A stretch of DNA of 64,000 bases from Calamus simplicifolius (taxonomy: Eukaryota; Streptophyta; Magnoliopsida; Arecales; Arecaceae): contig UESW01003900.1 in assembly GCA_900491605.1 (NCBI GenBank), positions 2,167,990 through 2,231,989 on the forward strand, given 5' to 3'. Below the pieces are notes generated by a model. It saw only the letters and a program-made list of their open reading frames with translations, had not been told where the DNA came from and did no database searches. Shown piece by piece: positions 44,301-59,300 of this stretch. A program made the position numbers and the translations under genes. Numbering within the stretch: position 1 is the first letter of the stretch; each line of letters begins with the position of its first letter.

Positions 44301-47300
44301 TACTGCCTCCTTTGTCTGACTCTACACCTTGAGTTTCTTGTTGATCCACAAGTCACATATTTGTTGGTTTGTTCACATCAGCCACCTCCACATGCCAAGG
44401 AGATGCTATGCCTTCTGTTGCTTGCTCTTTGGCCTCCACCTCTGACTTCTTCCTTGCCACACCTCTGCCATGGCCACTATGGAGCTTGGTCAGTTTCCCT
44501 TATCCTAAATCTGTTGAGTATTATGCGCCAAACCAGGCTGATATTGAGCTATTTGGGATCAATATCACTTTAGCTTGAGCTGGCCCTTGCAGCTCCTCTT
44601 GAAGTCAAGCCAGGCTGAGCTATGCTAGATAATCATTGAGCCAAGCTTGAGCTGAGACCAGCTCTCTTGATCTCAGCTCATTTATACTCCTAATTAAATT
44701 GGTAACTATGGAAATGTCGGGTATTTATGTTTTATTACTAAATAAGCAGCCATTTATATGATGCCTCAAGATATATTTTGAAGGACATGATAGGTCCTTG
44801 GCCATAGAAAGTAGTGTTGCGCTACTGCTTGGTTGTGAAGGTGGCATCAAATAGTTCGAGCAAAAGAGGAAGAATTTGTTTCTCATCTACTGTTGCAAAG
44901 TCATTGCTTTTGTAGTGCTCGGGTCTTTAGGATTCAAGAATGCCCAGAGTAACAGGGAGATTCACAAACTTTTGGTGTAGAATATGCTTTTTTTTTTTTG
45001 GTGTGAGATAGCAAGGTCTTTGGCCTGCAAGACTAAATCACTCTTCTTTATAGTTTATTCTCAAACATAGAAATATTTAAAAGGTATCCATACCATGTAT
45101 TGTCATACCGTACTATTGGTACTAGTATAGTATTAAGAATCTATTCAGCCAGTACAAACCAAATGTGACTGCACGATACCAACCCACATTGCTCGGTTTT
45201 GAGGGGTACCATGGTTGGAATTGAGTAAAGGTATTGGTGCCTTGTCTAAGTACGAGTGCATATTGTACCAAATTAAAAAAAATTAATAAACTAACATTGT
45301 AAGTCTACCACCATTGATGCCTTTTTTTTTTTTTTTGGTCAAAGCAAGTTTAGTTCCATTTAGCAACACAAATGGTGAAAGAGATCACTATGTTTAAGCC
45401 CATTACTACTTGCATCATAAATGAAGGTGGAAAAGTTGACAGTGGACTTATTGGTAGGTCCATTTAATTCATGGAGGTCTAAAATTGAGAGAGGAGATAA
45501 TCCATCCATAAACCCTTATTTAAATAATTTTTTATAGTTTAATTTGAGATGACTTATTTTCTTTTCTTTCAGTTGTTAAAATGCAAACTGTGTGTGACTA
45601 GTCCTTTAGACACTTGACCAAAGCTCATACTTAGCTCCTGTTATATGATATTATGAAACTAGTAAGCTGTGAACATATAATGTTTCTGATATTCCAAGGG
45701 ACTGATTTCAGAGATATTGATGAATGTGATTTTATATCTGAAGGTTTGTGTTGATTCTCATGGGCAAAGAGTTTAAAGTGTATAAATTCATGGAAACTAG
45801 ATATATTGACACACTAGCTAATCACTGTATTTGAGGATGTGAGAAATCCTGCTTCTGTAGGGATCACCATAGAGTATCTAACAGTAAGCAAGCCAACATC
45901 TTTAAAAAATCAAAAAAGCTTCAACTCCTGCCATTAAGCCACCAAGATATCAATTTATCAAGACCAAGATATCAATTTATGCTTGATAGTATTGCATAAA
46001 ACAAATATTTGGTGATTAGCTCTACCAAGAGTGTCTAAGGGAGTGGATTTAGGTACAAGACTAGTGAATCAACAATGCATGAATCATGATATTTATCTAC
46101 ATTAATATTAAAAGCAAGGTCGATGGTATTAGGAAGGGGTGCCATTTTGACTGGCTCTTGATATGATAGTGTGTGCTGTACCAAATTAGTTGGTCCCGCC
46201 ACCTCCAACACCGGGAAAAAAAGGGGGGGCTGCAGGAAGAGGCCTGCCACCGCTGAATAAAAAGAGAGGAGAGAGGAGTGCATCTTTCAAGCCGAAAGAA
46301 GAAAAGAGCAAAAAGGAAGTGGGGAGAGACATACCTTCAGTGACCATCCTCTCTTTTTTCCCTCAACCCATGGTTTCGAAGAGATGATATTTTGAAGATG
46401 ATTAGGGCTAGGGCTTTGACAATGGACGACGGGTGAGCATTAGAATTTGGTAAAATTTGTTGCATGGGAGAGAAGCCAGGTGAAACAGATTATCATGTGG
46501 GAGAGAAGCTGGGTGAAACAAATCAAAGATGGGAGAAAGAGGCTTTTCATAGGTTTATTATTATTATTATTATTTTAATTGGTTGAATTAGATCTGGAAC
46601 CTAAACCCCCATCCATTTGAACTCTAAGTCCACAGACTTGAACCAATTTAAAGTGCTGAACGGATTGGTCCGTCTTGCATCGAACTAATCGGTTCAGAAT
46701 GGTTCAGCAAAGCTTGATTAAAAGTAATAAAGAATTAAAGGAATCCATCTTGCGGTAGGATAAAATGTTTCATGTCATTTGAAAACTGATAAACCAGTAA
46801 ATGTTATGATTCATTGATATCATATTAGTCTTGATATAAATACAATGATAAATAATAGGCTTTTTGTGGAGTACACTGCATGCACATCTTGAAGTAGCTG
46901 TTAGGAAGGAAAACATGTCATATAGAGATAGATAAACTGGAAGGAAACTCTGCTTTTGGTGCCATCTTATGGTTGCTGGATAGCTGTTGGTGGAGCCTTT
47001 TTGTTTAATATCCTTGATTGGATGTCTTTTCAAGTTTCCATTAATAGGGGATTGGCAGTTGGGTGATTGGCCTCCAACTGTTCCCATTTGGGGGCTTGGA
47101 TACCGCAGACTTCAAAGTTTGCGAGCTTATGGTGACTGTTGGTGCAAGCTGCTCAAATTTTCCACAAGCTTATCATCTTTAAATGCTAGTGGTAGTAATG
47201 ACAACTACAAGGGGAGACATGCTTATATGATTGTACAATTTGTTTTTTCATTTGATTCCATTGTTTCCTTGTACTTTTAGTAAAAAATCTGTCGTAGTTC

Positions 47301-50300
47301 GCTAACATATTTATTACTTGCAAAATCCTTTTCTTCTCCCAAATGGTAGTATTTTAAGCAGGATTGATGAGGAGGAGGATGAGATGGATGTTAACGACCA
47401 AGATGTGCATAAACTTATAATTGTTACCCAGGTATTGTTATGTAATTATAAATTGCTTTTTGGCATTTATTAACTATTTTTTATTAGTGGATTTGTATTT
47501 TGAGAACCTTAATCAATTATATTTTCAGGGCAGGAGAATTAGTATTACATATCCAATAATATATAGTACCATCAAGGTTTGTAATTCTAGTACCGGATCT
47601 CGTATAGGTACCATATTGGTATAGTGTTGCTATGCCGGATATTGGGGTTGGTTTAGTATACCAAAATTGGTATGGTACGGTACACCTATGGGGTGATATG
47701 TACTGGTACGATGAGCTGTGAGTACCAGACTGATTATTGTTAATCAAAGTTATTAGTTACATTTTTTTTTCTTGGAGTTTGATATGCTTTACACTGTTTC
47801 CCCACTTTTGGATTGATAATTTAACGTCTGTTCATTTATGCCTTGCTTCCTATGGGAAAAAGAATCAAGTCATGATTTCTTAAAATCCTTCTTTCATCCA
47901 ATAAGATATTAGATTGTAGATTAGTGGAAAACTTTGTTGATGTAGAACCTATTAGGGATGGAAAACTTTGTTGATTTCTTAAAATCCTTCTTTCATCCAA
48001 TAAGATATTAGATTGTAGATTAGTGGAAAACTTTGTTGATGTAGAACCTATTAGGGATGGAAAACTTTGTTGATTTCTTAAAATCCTTCTTTCATCCAAT
48101 AAGAACTATACCCAAGGTTTAGTTCAACTTTAAACTTGCAGTCCTGTTTCAGAACATGTCAAAATGAAAGACTGCTGCTTAACAAAAGATGAAATAATTA
48201 TGCAGCAATTATTAGAATTTCCTGATGGATGTCAGAAATCCTAATGGGTTAATTTTATGGCAATCTGAAGCAGTCCAATGTTCTCGCCGGAAAAAAAAAA
48301 ATCAGATGACATTGATGTGTAGTATAGGGAATTCAAGAACAGGAATGCAGAGAATTTAAGAATAATAGCAGCAGAATTCCAAGGAAACAAGATTATACTT
48401 TAATCTTCATCTCAGATCTCAAGTTATGTAGACAAAACTCCGAATCAGGTTTGCAAGATGTGATAAATATAACTACAAAATTGTGTGCAGCTTAAAACTA
48501 CCAATTCAGTTCTCAGCAATAACAACAAAATTAAGGAGGAGGAATATCATTGAAGGAAAATTAAGATAGATAGAAAGTGTCCAACAGAAGTGTATAGAAG
48601 AGAATTGAGAGGGGAATAGCTTGGCCAGCGCTGGCCTATTCTTTAGAAAACCAATGTACACACTCTAGGGTAACTAGAGCAGTCCCATAAATAACTGACC
48701 GGCCACCAGCAGCTTCCTAATTTTAGTCTAATTAGTACTCAATTGCATCAAAAAACAAATCCTATCATTATCTTTGGACTAGCCAACACCAAACAAGACT
48801 TTGAACATTGTAGCAGTTACTGTTCATTCTACAGTGATGTGTGAACTGTACAACCCCTAAGAAACACTAAAACTGATCTGGAAACTTGCTGAAAAATCAA
48901 ATGAAAAAGCTAATCACTTCGTGATAAATCTGACCCTTTAGATGAAATTCCAGCGCCACTTTGTTTCATGGATGTTCCTCGCATCAGAGTGAGGCCCTAA
49001 AATATTACTATTCCTGTTCACAATCTCATCCCTTTATCAGCATGAATGGCAATCTAATATTTCCTGAAATGATTCTTGAAGTCATGGTGTGCTGTACCAC
49101 CACATACCAGACAATATCTTACCACACCTGAACTCGTATGTGATACTGGAAGAGTATTGAATATCAATGCCTCGAACCAACCCCTGTACCAGGCGTATTG
49201 ACACCGTATCAAGAAAATACTTGTATGGGTTCCAATAATGATAGTGAGAACCTTGCTTGGAGGCATTACATTCTCCTTATGGTCTTATCAGCCAATCTTC
49301 AATGATCTCTATGTCATTTGCAGTGTTATCAAAAGTGCCTTAGATGCACTTAATGCATAAAGTGGAGGGCACCAAAAGTTAGGCATTTCTTATATCCTAA
49401 GGTGTGTCTAAGACGCAAAACGCGCTTAAAGTGTGTTAGGCGCTTATATGTTAGGTGAGGTGCTTTTATCTTGATGCATATAAAGTGAAAAAACATACGT
49501 TTATAATTTAAGTTGAGATGCAAAAAGGATGCACCTTTATATATTTTAAAATTTATTATATTTATTAGACTATGTTGACTTTATGATGTATTCCTATAAA
49601 AAAGCTAAAATTTGAAAAAATAAAGGGATGAAATATCAAAAATTATGCTATCATTTGAGACAGCAGGAAAAATATTAAAGGAATACAAATTGCAGTTGAC
49701 AAAGATGAGGTTTTTCATCTAGCTAAAATATATTATTATAATTTTTTTTATTTTTTTATTATGTTTTATTAATTTTGCTTATAAATTATTTTATTTATTT
49801 TAAAAATATGCACCTTACTTTGCTCAGGTGTGTGCTTGTGCTTTGTATTTTGCGTTTAGGCTTCAAGAGTTTTTTGCACTCAGGTGCGCCCAACGCTTTT
49901 AACAACACTAATCATTTGTGCTAGATTTTTGTCTAATACAATATTAAAGTGAAAGTTATGAGAATCTTACTTAGCAAAATAGTTTTTGTAGCAAGGTAGG
50001 GTCCTGCATTTATTTTTCCTTTTAATTGTCTGCTAAGAAAAATTTGTAGATTTAGTAATTTCCAAGTGCTGGGCTTTGATGTTAAAAGCTACTAGTTTTA
50101 GATGGTTTTCCATATATAAGCTTTTTTGGGTAAACATTTATTAATAAATAAATAGCTCAAGCCATGTATGCTAATGAGTAGCGGAATCCATTTTAAAGTT
50201 TTCATTTCTAGAATCCTTAAGGTGTCTAATTAAATTATGATAAATGAAACATGCTACAAGTTAGAATATACCTGAAATGCAGGATGTTGGGTTGAACCTT

Positions 50301-53300
50301 TTTCCACTAGCCATAAATAAAACATGCTACTAGTTAGAATATGCCTAAACCGCAGGATGTTTGCCACTAGTCGTTCAACGTCCGGCCTCTAATGCGAGTC
50401 CACACGAAGAAAGTGGATGGAATCTCTGTAACATTCGTAAATGGCCTCTTGGATCAAGGTGTGCTAGCACCTTGTTCTTATCCAATCTTTCCAAAACCAA
50501 GACTAAAGGATTTCAGCCAACTAGATCCTATCTAGTTTATCCTAAGATGATAGCTAAAGGGATAGAAGAAAAACTATTTTTCTTCGAACCAAATTGGGCT
50601 GTTTGGAACGTGGATGAGGAGGATAAATAAGGATGTTAGGGATGTTGGCTCTTATCTAAGAAGGGATATGACAAAAATTATTTGATATCTTTTCAAGAGT
50701 GTGCGACAATCCCTTTATATAGCATTTGCACCAACCTCTTCTCTTTTTTTTTTTTTTAAATTCAAATCTCATATTAATTTGGAAGGACTCTTCAAATGCC
50801 AACTTTTGGTCTTCCATTTGAATCCGTCAAGTTCTTATTAAGATGAATTTATTCAAATTCAAATCTCATATTAATCTGGAAGAACTTTTTCAAATGCCAA
50901 CTTTTGGTCTTCCATTTGAATCCGCCAAGTCCTTGTTAACTCGTGTAATCATGGCCATCCAACGTCCATCACCCCATCAAATGGTGGTGATTTAATCTCC
51001 TTTTAATCAAGGATTAATTGGATGCTATAAAAGTGTCCCTATGATGGATCACAGGCCATTTAATTATCCCAATTGGCTCTCAATTGATTTTTAGTTAAGA
51101 TTGGTTCAAACCCAATCACATTTAGTCTTGGAATTAGGCTATTTAATCTAAATTAAGTTCAAATTAATTTCTATTTTAATTTCATCCAAAATTCTTCATA
51201 ATGCGTATGAACCGCCCTCTTCACGTTAGCAACAATCATGTCTTATAATCCGATCCTAAGGTTGACTAAGTGAATTCTTTGACTTAGTCAAAGTATCCAT
51301 GATTGTAGATCATAAGCGGCCTCTAGCAAAGCATCATGATCACCTAAGTATTGAGGGTTTTATTAACGTGGCCATCGACAACACTAATCTATGAACGGTT
51401 AGCGTACGATTTCATCATTTCATCAACATATCCCTGATCAGTCAATGGTATGAAATGTGTCAATCCTATAACTGATCATGTGTTACTTGATCCAGGAAAG
51501 ATTGACTTAAATGAATGGAACTTCGAAACTATTTTGAATTCCATTTCAACCTTGCAAGGATTTGATAGTCCAATCAATCCATCGAGTGGCCTGGGATATA
51601 TCCTTCTCTATCATGGAAGACGAATCCTATCTTGATCATGCACCATCTCCATGTGCTTTATGACATACCCAATCATCATCATTTGGGTTATCCATGATTA
51701 GGATAACGTAAGTATGATGTCAAAGCATGACATTCCATACATGAGATGTAATGATGATATCAAGTTAAAGGATCACTCGTACAATCATCATCAGAGATCA
51801 ACCACTGACACTATATAGAACATCCATATGGGATCTCTAAGCGATTCATCCAATGTCTTTTTATCTTAATAAGCATCTACACATCAATCCAAGTACCCAT
51901 GTACTTCAACTTGCGAGATCAGTTAACCACCACAAGGATGAGGGATATGCAATGTGTGTTGGTCTCACGACATTCGATGGTATTGTCTTGTCTACACATT
52001 GATTAGGGAAATTCAAAGAATTGAACCATAGTGTGCAATTTAGATCTCACATTTGTAATCTTTTATTATCAATTCCATATGCACGGTTCACATTCTTTTG
52101 GACTTTATCTCATAGGTAAAACATATACAAATCATATATTATAAAACACCTGGATAGATAAAGAAACCAATTCAATTTGATTGCATTATAAAGTGTATAC
52201 AAAACCTAGCATCAAATCTGATTGGATCTAGGGCATACACAAACAATCTCCCACTTACATTAGAGCCAATCACCTACGTATCTAATACTTAGTGATACAA
52301 CATGACCATCATGCTTATGCTGCGATAGTGCTTTAGTGAGTGGATCGGCAATGTTGTCATCCATGGGGACTCGTTCTATCTATACATCTTTCCGTTGTAT
52401 GATTTCCTTGATCAAATGATATCGTCTGAGCACGTGCTTGGATTGTTGAGGAGACCTTGGTTCCTTCCCATTGTCACAATACAACATGATTGGATAAAAA
52501 ATGCTTGGAACCACTTCAAGTTCGGTGGCGAACTTCTTTATCCATGCAACTTCCTTAGCTGCATTCGATGTAGCGATGTACTCAGCCTCGGTCGTAGAAT
52601 ATGCTAGTCTCTTGAAACTTTTTCAGCTTACTGCTCTACCATTGAGTGTGAACACATCCTAATTGGGATTTATAATCATCCAGATCAGTTTGAAAACTAG
52701 AATCAGTGCAACCCTGAATGACAAGTTCAGGTCCTTCATAAATCAAGAACATGTCCTTATTCCTTCTCAAGATTTTAGAATATTCTTGATGGCCATCCAA
52801 TGTTTCTCACCAAGATTTGCCTGATATTTGTTCGTCATACTTAAGGCATAAGAAACATCTAGCCTCGTACATAACATTGCATACATAATAGATCCAATTG
52901 TCGAAGCATAGGGAATCTTATCCATGCGGTCTCTCTTTTTGGGTTTTAGGACTCATATCCTTAGAGAGATGCACCTCATGCGATATAGGTAAGAATTCCT
53001 TTTTGGATCCTTCATGCTAAACCGTTTTAGCACTTTGTTTATGAACGTGGATTGAGACAGGCTAAGCAGCCTTCTAGCTCTATCTCTATAAATCTTTATA
53101 CCCAGTATATATGCTGCTCTTCCAAATCCTTTATGGAGAGTTTCTTGGACAACCAATCTTTTACCGATTGCAGCAGTGGTATATCGTTTCCTATTAATAA
53201 TATGCCAATGCATATAAAATTAAGAAAACGATTTCACTCCCACTAACGTTCTTGTACACACAAGGTTCATCCTCTTTTTTGATGAAATCAAACTCTTTGA

Positions 53301-56300
53301 TTGTCTCATCAAAACGAATGTTCTAACTTTTAGAGGCTTGCTTAAGTCCATAAATGAACCTTTGAATCTTGCATACTTTGTTAGGATCTGGGATTCAAAA
53401 CCCTCTGGTTGTGTTATGTACACATCCTCCACTAAATTTTCGTCTAAGAAGGCCATTTTGGCATTCATTTGCTAAATCTCATAATCATAATATGTAGCTA
53501 TTACAAGCAAAATCCTTATGGATTTAAGCATGGCTACGGGTGAAAAAATTTCATCAAAGTCAACACCTTGCCTTTGTTTGTAACCTTTTTCTACTAGCCT
53601 TGCTTTATAGGTAATTACATTACCTTCTATGTCGGTCTTCTTCTTGAAGACCCATTTGCATCCAATGGGTTTACCCCGTCAAAAGGATGAACCAAGGTCG
53701 ATACGTGGTTGTCGTACATGGAGTCCATTTCAGATTTTATGGCCTCAAGCCATTTCTTGGAGTCAATGTCCGACATTGCCTCGTAGTTAGTAGGCTCATC
53801 ATCTTCAATGAGTAATACATCATTATGTTCACTTATAAGAAATCCATATTTCTTGGATGCACGATGTGTCCTACTTAATTTACGTAGCTGGTGTGCTCTT
53901 GGAGCCATTTGTTGCTTATCCTCTCTTGGCAGAGGATTCGACATTTGCTCCATTTCATCCGGTCGGTTGGTGCTATTTTATGGTTCTTGAACTTCATTAA
54001 GGTCAATTTTATTCCCACTAGCCTTTTTTAAGAGAATCTCATTCTTTAGCAAAGTAGCATGTCTCGAGACAAACACCTTTTGCTCGATTGGGTGGTAGAA
54101 GTAGTATCATTTTGTTTCTTTTAGATACCCTTACAAAATTACACTTGTCGGATCTAGCTTCAAGCTTGTCCGACTCATTACGCTTCACATAAGCGTAACA
54201 TTCCTAAATTCTTAAATGGTTAAGGGATGGTTTCTTTCCATATCATCTCATACGGAGTGAATTCAATCGATTTAGATGGAATTTAGTTTAGTGTATAAGG
54301 CAGCATTCAGCGCATAATCCCAAAATATTTTTGGAAGATTTGCATGGCTCATCATGGATCGTACCATATCCAATAGGGTACGATTCCTCCTTTTAGAAAC
54401 ATCATTATGCTGTGGTGTTCTAAGAGGGGTCCATTGTGAGAGAATCCCATTCTCTTTCAAATAATCTATAAACTCTTGGCTTAAGTGTTTTCCACCTTGA
54501 TCTGATTGAAGTATTTTAATATTTTTGCCAGTTTGTTTTTTATTTTATTTTTGAATTCTTAAAACTTTTCAAAGGCTTCATATTTGAATTTCATCAAATA
54601 TACGAAACCATATCTGTTATGGTCATCCGTGAATGTAATGAAATAGGAAAAACCTCCTATGGCATGAATTTTAATGGGCCCAAATACATCATAATGTATT
54701 AGACCCAAACAGTCAGTGGCCCTTTCATCTTTTCCTGAAAAAGGTGATTTAGTCATCTTGGCTAGTAAGTATGACTTGCATTCCTCAAATAATTCCTAAT
54801 CGAATGAGTCCAAGTAACCATCTTTATACAACCTGGTTAAACATTTTTCACTTACATGCCCAAGACGACAATGAAGGTACGAGTCATTAGATTTATTTGA
54901 TTTTAATTTCTTTATATCCATACATGAAATGTAATAATGTTCCTTGTAATGCTAGGAGCATAATAACAATTATTTAGTTTTAACATTAGCCCTGATGGCG
55001 AAGACAAATACATGTTCCTACAGCTAGGGCAGCAACGTTTGCTCTATTCCCTATGTGCAGGATCTTGTTCTTCATCAGCTTTCTACTGCTTCTTAGCATT
55101 TGCATATTTATACAAATATGGGATCCACATCTGGTATCTAATACCCATATAGAAGTAGTAGAAAAGTTCATTTCAATCACATACATACCTGAAGTGGAAA
55201 CATCCGTATGCTTCCTCTCTTTCAGGCTGGAGAGATATGCCTTGCAATTGCGCTTCCAATGCCTTGCTGCAGAAATGGCATTTCCCTTTGGCTGTATCCT
55301 TTTTGATGCCTTTTACTTGTTTGGTTGCCTTGGCCTTTTAGGCATTCTTGTTCATTGACAGCCTCTTAGCGCTAGAAGAACTCAACCAATACATGCCTTT
55401 TATCCTTTTTGATATTGGACTCGGCATTCAAGAGCATGTTCGCGAGCTCGGGCAGGATGGCCTCAAGTTTGTTCATGTTGAAGTTCAACACGAACTGCGA
55501 ATAGCTCTCTGGCAATGACTGAAGAAAAGTTCAACATGAACTGCAAATAGCTCTCTGGCAGCGACTGAAGAACCAAGTTTATACTTAGCTCATGGTCCAT
55601 CACAAAACCCAAGCACCCTAATTAGGTTAATCATTTGAAGCACATGGGTGTTGACCGATGACCCTTCCGCCATTTTACATTGAAACAACTCCTTTGAGGT
55701 TTGAAACATCTAATAACGCGATTGAGCACCAAACAACTCTTGTAGGTGCACCAATATGTCATAAGCATTCATGTCCTTATGCTGTCTTTGAAGCTCCAGT
55801 GACATGGATGCCAACATCAGACATGTCATCTCCTTGGCATCCTTATGTCGATTATATGCCTGGAGAGCCTCTATCGAAGCATCCGCTAGTGGAACCTCTA
55901 GTGTTGCCTCTTTTAGGACGTGCAAGATTTCTCTAACCTGAGAACAATCTTGAGGTTTCTTAGCCAATCCAGGAAATTGGGTCCGGTCAATTTGTTGAAC
56001 TCTAGTATACTTCTTAGGTTGATGTTCACACTCATGATGTTCTATGACTTAAATAAAATAGAACAAGTCGATTTAATTTGAATGCAAATCACCGATTTAA
56101 TATGGTAATAATTTTTTTTAATTAAATTGGTTTACTCCCACTATTTTCTTCGAGCTTAATAGCCCTCTCTATAATTTTTGAAAAATTAGCAATAATTTTC
56201 TAATGGGCTAGGACCCTTATTTCAGCTTATCTTGACCTTGGCTAGGGCTCAACTAGTCTCAATAAGCCAACTCGGTAGATTTTTATCAATTACATCCTAT

Positions 56301-59300
56301 GTGACTCCTAGATCATTTAGGGGACAGTCCTTGTCTATCACATCATATGTGATCATCCTAAAAGTTGCTTTTAGATTAGATTGACTCTGACTGAGGCCAA
56401 TTATGCCAGTTAATCTAGTTAAGTCAACCCATTGATCATAATCAACTCCCTATAGGTATAATCGACCTTGGCTAGGGCTCAACTAGTCTCATGTACTGAA
56501 TGGTTTTGTCTCACACGACTAATGGAAGGCTATTAGACTTAATATTCGAGGAGGGATTTCAAAATTTAGGTCTCATCATGCACATACAATATTTTGTATT
56601 ATGCTGGGCTTTTCAAATCATGAAGGTATGGGTCTGACCCATCAATCCATTCATGTCATCAATCCATTCATGTCGTTACATATCTCATATGAATTTTGAT
56701 TAACCTAAAATTTATAAGATCAATTTGATCTTATGGTCCAGGATTCCTAATCCAATTAGAAACCATGATCACTATCTAATGAGAACCCTAATGGTCAACC
56801 AGGCCATTTTTCTTTCATCCTCAACCCATTTTAACAATCAACATTAGGATCACCTGAATAGCTGGCAGCGAGTTCGGTTAATGGGTAAAACCAAGGTCGC
56901 ACTTAAGACCCACCCAGCTGGGTGGAGGCGTCACATGGCCATCTCTCTTTAGCTTCCCTTTGTCAACTTCCAGGCTTTGCCCAATGACTGTTTATGGGGA
57001 CATAGGATTAAGCAATTCTAGGTTTTCTATCCTTATCATCTATTACATTTTATGATAAGTGAAGATCGTAAGTTTCAAAACATGCCAATTTTTAAAAAGT
57101 TTTTTAGCATCATATGTTTCATGTTTCCTTATCATTAATTACATGTTATGAAATTTCATGTTTTCATCATATGACATCAATATTTAGGTTTGCATGTTAT
57201 CATCATCATATAATGCACAACCTAGTTAGACTATCCTGAGGTGGCTTTGATACCAATTGATGGAAATTTTAGGTCATACATGGATCAAATGCATGCTAAT
57301 GACGCAGCGGAATCCATTTTAAAGTTTTCATTTCCAGAATGCTCACGGTGTTTGATTAAATTATGATAAATAAAGCATGCTACAAGTTAGAATATGCCTG
57401 AAACGCAGGATGTTGGGTTAAACCTTTTTCCACCGACCATAAATAAAACATGGTTCTAGTTAGAATATACCTAAACCGTAGGATGTCGGGTTGAACCTTT
57501 TGCCACCAACCGTTCAAACGCTCGGCCTTTAATGCGAGTCCACGGGAAGAAAGTGGATGAAATCCCTGTACGATCTGTAAACGACCTCTTGGATCAAGGT
57601 GTGCTAGCACCTTGTTCTTATCCAATCTTTCCAAAACCAAGACTAAAAGATTTCAGCCAACTAGATCCTATCTAGTTTGTCCTAAGATGAGAGCTAAAGG
57701 GATAGAAGAAAAACTATTTTTCTTTGAGCCAAATTGGGCTGTTTGGAACGTGGATAAGGAGGATAAATAAGGATGTTAGGGACGTTGGCTCTGTTAGTGT
57801 ATGTCCTAGATCCAATTGGATTGTATGCTGTATACATTCTATGAATACAAATCAAATAAAATGGTTTCTTTATCTATCCAGATGTCTTTTATTTAATATA
57901 TTTGTTTGTGAGATAGTCCAAAAGAATGTGAACCGTGCATATGGAATTTGTAATAGAGATTACAAATTGTGAAATCCAAATTGCACGTTATGGTTCGATT
58001 TTTTAAACTTTCCTAGTCGATGTGTAGATGGGACTGGACACCATCGAACACTGTGAGACTGGCACACATTCCATATCCTCACCCTTGGAGTGAGCAGCTG
58101 ATTTCACAAGCTGAAGTATGAAGATACTTGGATAGGTGTGTGGATGCTCGTTATTGTAACGATGCATTGGATGACCCGTACAGAGATCCCATATGGATAT
58201 TCTATAGTATCGATGATTGATCTCTAATGACGGTGGTGTGAGTGATCCTTTGACTTGAGATCTTCATTGCATCTCATGTGTGGAATGTCATGCTTTGACG
58301 GCATCCAAACGTCGCTCTAGCCACGGGTGGCAAATATGGTGTCGATTGGGTATGACATGAAGCACATGAAGATGGTGTTTGATCAAGACAAGATTCGTCT
58401 CCCTTGATAGAAAAGGTTATATCACACGGTCACTTGATGGATTAAATTGATTGTTAAATCCTTGCAAGGTTGAGTTGGAATTCGAAATGGTTTCGAAGTT
58501 CTAATTCATATGAGTCAATTTTTCTGAGATGAAATAAACAAAGATCAATTACAGGGTTGACACATTCTATACCACTGATTGATCTGGGATATGTGACGAA
58601 AGGATTTGATCATACGGTAACCGTTCATGGACATGTGTTGATGGTCACGTCAACAAAACCTTTAGCAGTTGGGTGGTCATGATGCTTTGCTAGAGGCCTC
58701 TCATGATCTATAATCATGTTGTTGATTTGGACAAAGAGTTGTCCAATCATTCCTAGGGTCTATGATTAGGACATGATTATTGCCAACATGTTAAAGGGCC
58801 TAATGGGTCATACGCATTAAGGAGAATTTTGGATGAATTAAAATGACAATTAAATTAGATTTAATTCAGATAAGATGATCAATTAAATAATTAGGTGAGA
58901 CCCAATTTAAAGAAAAAATAATAATGGATATGATCCATTATAGTAGAAGGAATGTTAAGGAGAAATTATTGTGCATATGATGAACAAATAATTGGATACC
59001 AAATATGACTTGATCCATGTGATGGATGGCTTTGATAATTTGGGTATGGATGGCCAATCTCAGTCATGTGAAGATGGAATCATGCCCATGGGATGAGGCA
59101 TGATGAATCTCTATGGTTTGATGATGAACACGTACAAATTGGGGCATATAGTTATGTGATAACCAACTCCTAATTTCAAAGGCTGAGATTGTGACACTTG
59201 GATTAACGTTACCATGAGAATGAGAGTTTCTTCTGTTTCCTTGGATTAACGTTACCATGAGAATGAGAGTTTCTTCTGTTTCTTTGGATTAACGTTACCA

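Noticed and set aside
44184..44573. 129-codon frame in LARP1 intron 6
   Set aside because: Low-complexity Leu/Ser/Pro sequence without a recognisable family; probably non-coding repeat DNA.
47836..48099. Minus-strand repeat protein frame
   Set aside because: Consequence of a 99-bp tandem repeat (33 codons per unit), no promoter or homology.
48110..49300. A further coding element in intron 7
   Set aside because: I looked for RT, transposase and gag motifs on both strands and saw none; only AT-rich DNA with one GTACC-rich patch.
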